This document shows, piece after piece, positions 61,438-64,000 of a stretch of 64,000 bases of DNA. The position numbers and the translations under genes were made by a program. The stretch is from Hymenobacter telluris (lineage in GTDB: Bacteria > Bacteroidota > Bacteroidia > Cytophagales > Hymenobacteraceae): NCBI RefSeq assembly GCF_017313265.1, contig NZ_JAFLQZ010000001.1, positions 372,001-436,000 on the forward strand, read 5' to 3'. Under the pieces are notes generated by a model. That model made no database searches. It had not been told where the DNA came from and saw only the letters and a program-made list of their open reading frames with translations. Each line of letters opens with the position of its first letter. Position 1 is the first letter of the stretch.

Positions 61438-63021
61438 CTACTTGCCCGCTTCTGTAGTGGCTGTGGTGGTACCTGTAGCCGAGGTGCTGGTGCGAAAAGG
61501 CCGGGCGGGCAATCCGGCTTTGGAAAACAGATTGGGCTTGGCCACTTCGTCCCAGCCGAAGCGTACGGCCAGCGGCTGCGGCACCTCGGGCGCCGAAACC
61601 AGCACGCGCTTGCCCTTAATGCGGGCCTGGGCCGGCCGAAATACGCCATCGGACCCGGCTACTTCGAAGTCGGTGAGCGGCTGCCCGTCATTGCTGATGA
61701 GGCGGCTTTTCAGCGGCTTGTAGGATATTACCACCGTGGCTCCTTTCATTTGTAGCTGGTCGAATACGGGGCCGGCGGCGGCTACGCTTTTCTGCTTATA
61801 CGTGTCGGCGAGGGCCAGCCAGGCTAGCCTCCGGCCGATTTTCCACTTGTACGGCGGGTGAATATCGTCGAGCTTGGTTACCAGGTCCGTCGTGACAATC
61901 AGGCCGGTGTGCGGCGTTTGCAGTACGGCTTCCTGCGCCTCCCGGAACCTGGGTAGCGTTTCACGGTTCAGCGGCACCTTGGTGTCCTTGGATTCCGAGT
62001 ACTTGAACGGGGCCAGTTGTACATAGTAGAAGGGCAGCGTTGGGTCGTGCCAGGCGGTGCGCCAGTTGCCGATTAAGGTGTTCAGCTTGTGCGTGTAGCT
62101 GGTTGTTTCGCTCAGAAAGCAGTTGGATTCGCCCTGGTACCACAGGAACCCGCGCAAGGCCAGCGGCGCCAGTGGCCGGATCATCGGCTCGTAGAATTTG
62201 CCAGGGTCACCGTCCACTTTCTGGCTGGCGTAGTACGGGTCCTGCGCAAAAGCTTCTTCGGCAATCCAGGGCTCGATGCGGCTGCCCGGAATAGCGGAGG
62301 AAATAACCCCGATGGGCACTTTCAGATGGTCGTACAGCTCCTTGGCGAAGAAATAGGCCGGGGCCGAAAATGACCGTAAGGCCGAATCCTGCGCGATGCT
62401 CCAGCCCTTATGCTGGGGCTCAGGCTTCACCAGCTCTTTGCGGTTCACCAGAAAAATCCGGATGGCCGGGTTGTGGGCGCGGTCCAGTTCCGTGAGCGGG
62501 CTGGCATCCTCGGTGGCCGGAATCGTCACCTTGCTGTTTTTGCGCATGGTGTACTCCATGTTCGACTGCCCCGAGGCCAGCCACACTTCCCCCACCAGAA
62601 TATCGTGCAGCCGAATGGTGTTGCGCCCTGTAATCACCAGCTCCGCTGGCTTCGCTGAGGCCGTTAGCGGCTGTAAGGTTACTTGCCAATGACCCGCTGC
62701 ATCGGTGGTAGTACGCTGCTGCTGGCGGCCAAACTGCACCGTCACTGCTTCGCCCGGCGTGGCCGTGCCCCAAATGGGCAGCGGCTTGTTGCGCTGCAAT
62801 ACCATATTATGCCCGAGGATGCGGGGCAGCACCACGTCGGCTTGGGCCGGGGCGGAGGCTAGCAAACCTAGCAGCGCCGTAATTGATACGGTGTAGAGAC
62901 GCGACACCTCGCGTCTCCGCGTTGCTGATGTTGTTATAACTGCATGGTCACAGTCGTTCAACGACGAGACGCGAAGTATCGCGTCTCTACATAGCGTACG
63001 AAGGTGTTGTAGAAGCTGCAT
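61438..63021 (-). CDS. Sialate O-acetylesterase family protein (SGNH-like carbohydrate esterase)
   Basis: I start at ATG 63019-63021 (MQLLQHLRTL, 527 residues), 4 bp after the upstream stop and preceded by GGAA. The SGNH block is LASGQSNMEYTM with the nucleophile Ser; LRGFLWYQGESNC is the second conserved block and DDIHPPYKWKIGRRLA holds the Asp-x-x-His of the triad. It probably removes acetyl groups from pectin-like glycans. A palindromic element at 62892-62991 is read through in frame, so codons 11-44 come from the repeat and precede the hydrophobic signal segment TVSITALLGLLASAPAQA. An internal GTG at 62907 could be the functional start. Confidence 0.88.
   Translation of the reverse strand: MQLLQHLRTLCRDAILRVSSLNDCDHAVITTSATRRREVSRLYTVSITALLGLLASAPAQADVVLPRILGHNMVLQRNKPLPIWGTATPGEAVTVQFGRQQQRTTTDAAGHWQVTLQPLTASAKPAELVITGRNTIRLHDILVGEVWLASGQSNMEYTMRKNSKVTIPATEDASPLTELDRAHNPAIRIFLVNRKELVKPEPQHKGWSIAQDSALRSFSAPAYFFAKELYDHLKVPIGVISSAIPGSRIEPWIAEEAFAQDPYYASQKVDGDPGKFYEPMIRPLAPLALRGFLWYQGESNCFLSETTSYTHKLNTLIGNWRTAWHDPTLPFYYVQLAPFKYSESKDTKVPLNRETLPRFREAQEAVLQTPHTGLIVTTDLVTKLDDIHPPYKWKIGRRLAWLALADTYKQKSVAAAGPVFDQLQMKGATVVISYKPLKSRLISNDGQPLTDFEVAGSDGVFRPAQARIKGKRVLVSAPEVPQPLAVRFGWDEVAKPNLFSKAGLPARPFRTSTSATGTTTATTEAGK
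62892..62991. repeat. 100-bp palindromic element, TGTAGAGACGCG family, copy 2, inside a coding region
   Basis: The terminal inverted repeats TGTAGAGACGCGA (62892-62904) and TCGCGTCTCTACA (62979-62991) are perfect. Each end forms its own hairpin (GAGACGCGA-CACC-TCGCGTCTC left; GAGACGCGA-AGTA-TCGCGTCTC right). The middle shares TGCTGATGTTGTT and TCGTTC with copy 1 at 6131-6227. It lies within the 5' end of the esterase gene without breaking the frame. No target-site duplication is evident by eye. Confidence 0.88.
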
Positions 63022-63025
63022 TTCC

Positions 63026-64000
63026 TTATTTCTTAACGAGCCACACCACATCAGCGCCGGTAGCAGGGCTGTTCAGCGTCACCGACTGCCCGCCTTTCAC
63101 CGTTTCCTTGGAGGCAATTACCTGACCCGTTTTCGGGTTGATGTGGCGGACGGTGAACGAGCCTTTCAGGGCCGACAAATCCAGCTGCACGGGCGCGGTA
63201 CCCTCACGGTAGACCACAAAGCCTGTTTTGCCGTCACTCAGGGCCCACTGGCCGGCAGGCTTGCCGGGTAGCGCCACCGGCGTCATGGCTGCTACGGCAG
63301 CGGCAAAACGCGCATCCTCTACGCGCGGCACGCTGGCCAAGGAGCCGCCGGCTAGCAGCACGGCCCACCCGAAAGTGTCGTAGTTGTCGGCGGAGTAGAG
63401 CACGGCTTTGGTGGGGAACTGCTGGCGGTACTCGCGCACGGCCCGGTACACCTGCTCGAACGAGCTGCGCTTGGGCTTCAGCAACCGGGCGTGCTGGCGC
63501 GGGGCCAGGTTCTGGCCGCCAGCCGGGGCGTAGGTGCTGCCGTCGAACTGGTAGTGCCAGTAGTTGATGTCGATGACGTCAACCACGGCGGCGCGGGCGG
63601 GGTCAGCCAGAATGGCATCCTGTACGTCTTTGGTGGTGCTGAGGGCAATGGTGGCTTGCTGGCCGGTTTCCGTTTCCCACTCCTTAATGGTATCCAGCCA
63701 GAACTGCACGAAGGCCAGCGGACCCGTGAATTCGGCCCCAATCAAGTGAATGACGCCGGTTTTGCCCACGAAGTTGTTGAGGCACTGCCGGATGTAGGCC
63801 CGGTGCAGCGGCCGGCGGGTGGCGTCCGTCACGTCGTAGAACTGCTCGGCCATGAAGATGCGCTTGTCGCCGGCGTAGGGGGCAGGCTCAGGGAAACCGG
63901 TGTTGTTGAGGTTGTTGACCGGGCGCCAGGGGAAATCGGCGTAGTGGGCGCCGGCCTCGATGATGTTGTGCTGGAAATAGTGCTGGTTGAGTAGTACGAG
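63026..64000 (-). CDS. DUF6298-like putative glycosidase, C-terminal part (cut by window end)
   Basis: The frame is open from base 64000, so the 324 residues seen are the C-terminal part. Upstream of the Met at 63853 it continues as HNIIEAGAHYADFPWRP and NNTGFPEPAPYAGDKRIF. The region seen resembles the end of a TIM-barrel glycosidase (HLIGAEFTGPLAFVQFWLDTI, DVIDINYWHYQFDGSTYAP, AVLYSADNYDTFGWAV) followed by a small beta-sandwich (FTVRHINPKTGQVI). I recall such proteins as DUF6298 in Bacteroidota polysaccharide loci. It ends 4 bp before the esterase gene. The catalytic residues cannot be assigned. Confidence 0.65.
   Translation of the reverse strand, partial: LVLLNQHYFQHNIIEAGAHYADFPWRPVNNLNNTGFPEPAPYAGDKRIFMAEQFYDVTDATRRPLHRAYIRQCLNNFVGKTGVIHLIGAEFTGPLAFVQFWLDTIKEWETETGQQATIALSTTKDVQDAILADPARAAVVDVIDINYWHYQFDGSTYAPAGGQNLAPRQHARLLKPKRSSFEQVYRAVREYRQQFPTKAVLYSADNYDTFGWAVLLAGGSLASVPRVEDARFAAAVAAMTPVALPGKPAGQWALSDGKTGFVVYREGTAPVQLDLSALKGSFTVRHINPKTGQVIASKETVKGGQSVTLNSPATGADVVWLVKK

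Overview
The window looks like chromosomal DNA from a high-GC Bacteroidota of the Cytophagales type, probably Hymenobacter or a close relative. The genus is an inference from gene content. The evidence is three kinds of type IX secretion (T9SS) cargo tail, a SusC/SusD pair, promoters of the Bacteroidota form (TTTG, about 19 bases, TAnnTTTG), weak Shine-Dalgarno sequences, and many short palindromic repeats between genes. Most genes lie on the minus strand. I see no tRNA, rRNA, CRISPR array, phage or transposase gene.

Layout, left to right. (1) 1-593: the N-terminal part of a TonB-dependent receptor. (2) 818-7475: an assimilatory sulfate reduction operon read leftwards, cysH (APS-reductase type), cysD, cysN, a siroheme uroporphyrinogen methyltransferase and cysJ. 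It is preceded by a clear SAM-I riboswitch and a Bacteroidota promoter. Neither cysI nor cysC is present. Every gap in this operon holds an inverted repeat. (3) 7734-21270: a surface-glycan cluster with a complete pseudaminic acid pathway (pseB, C, F, G, H, I). It also has a MaoC-like hydratase, a DUF4328 membrane protein, a GT-B-like transferase, a polysaccharide deacetylase and a flippase. An oppositely oriented T9SS type B protein gene separates pseB from pseC. (4) 21415-24692: a family 4 glycosyltransferase, a heptad-repeat coiled-coil protein and ffh. (5) 24849-32812: a giant glycine-rich T9SS protein with a lectin-like N-terminus, a guanine deaminase, a four-repeat CHRD protein and a Dabb protein. 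(6) 32940-42470: an arabinan/rhamnogalacturonan-type glycosidase operon (GH43, GH127/146, GH43, GH78). A perfect 54-bp palindrome with a LacI-type core lies upstream. (7) 43169-48328: TerC, DUF2490 and a CitMHS transporter, divergent from an OmpR-type two-component system. (8) 48366-54226: a secreted deacetylase-like T9SS protein, DUF4861, DUF92 and a glutathione peroxidase. (9) 54371-64000: a second polysaccharide utilisation block with SusD, SusC, DUF3826, a Tat-exported TIM-barrel protein, a sialate O-acetylesterase family protein and a DUF6298-like protein cut by the window end.

Functionally the window combines sulfur assimilation under S-adenosylmethionine control, synthesis of a pseudaminic-acid-containing surface glycan, and degradation of a pectin-like plant polysaccharide. 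The most unusual structural feature is a set of palindromic intergenic elements of at least four sequence families. They fill gaps between neighbouring genes, repeatedly supply the stop codon of the upstream gene, and in one case lie in frame inside the signal-peptide region of a coding sequence.
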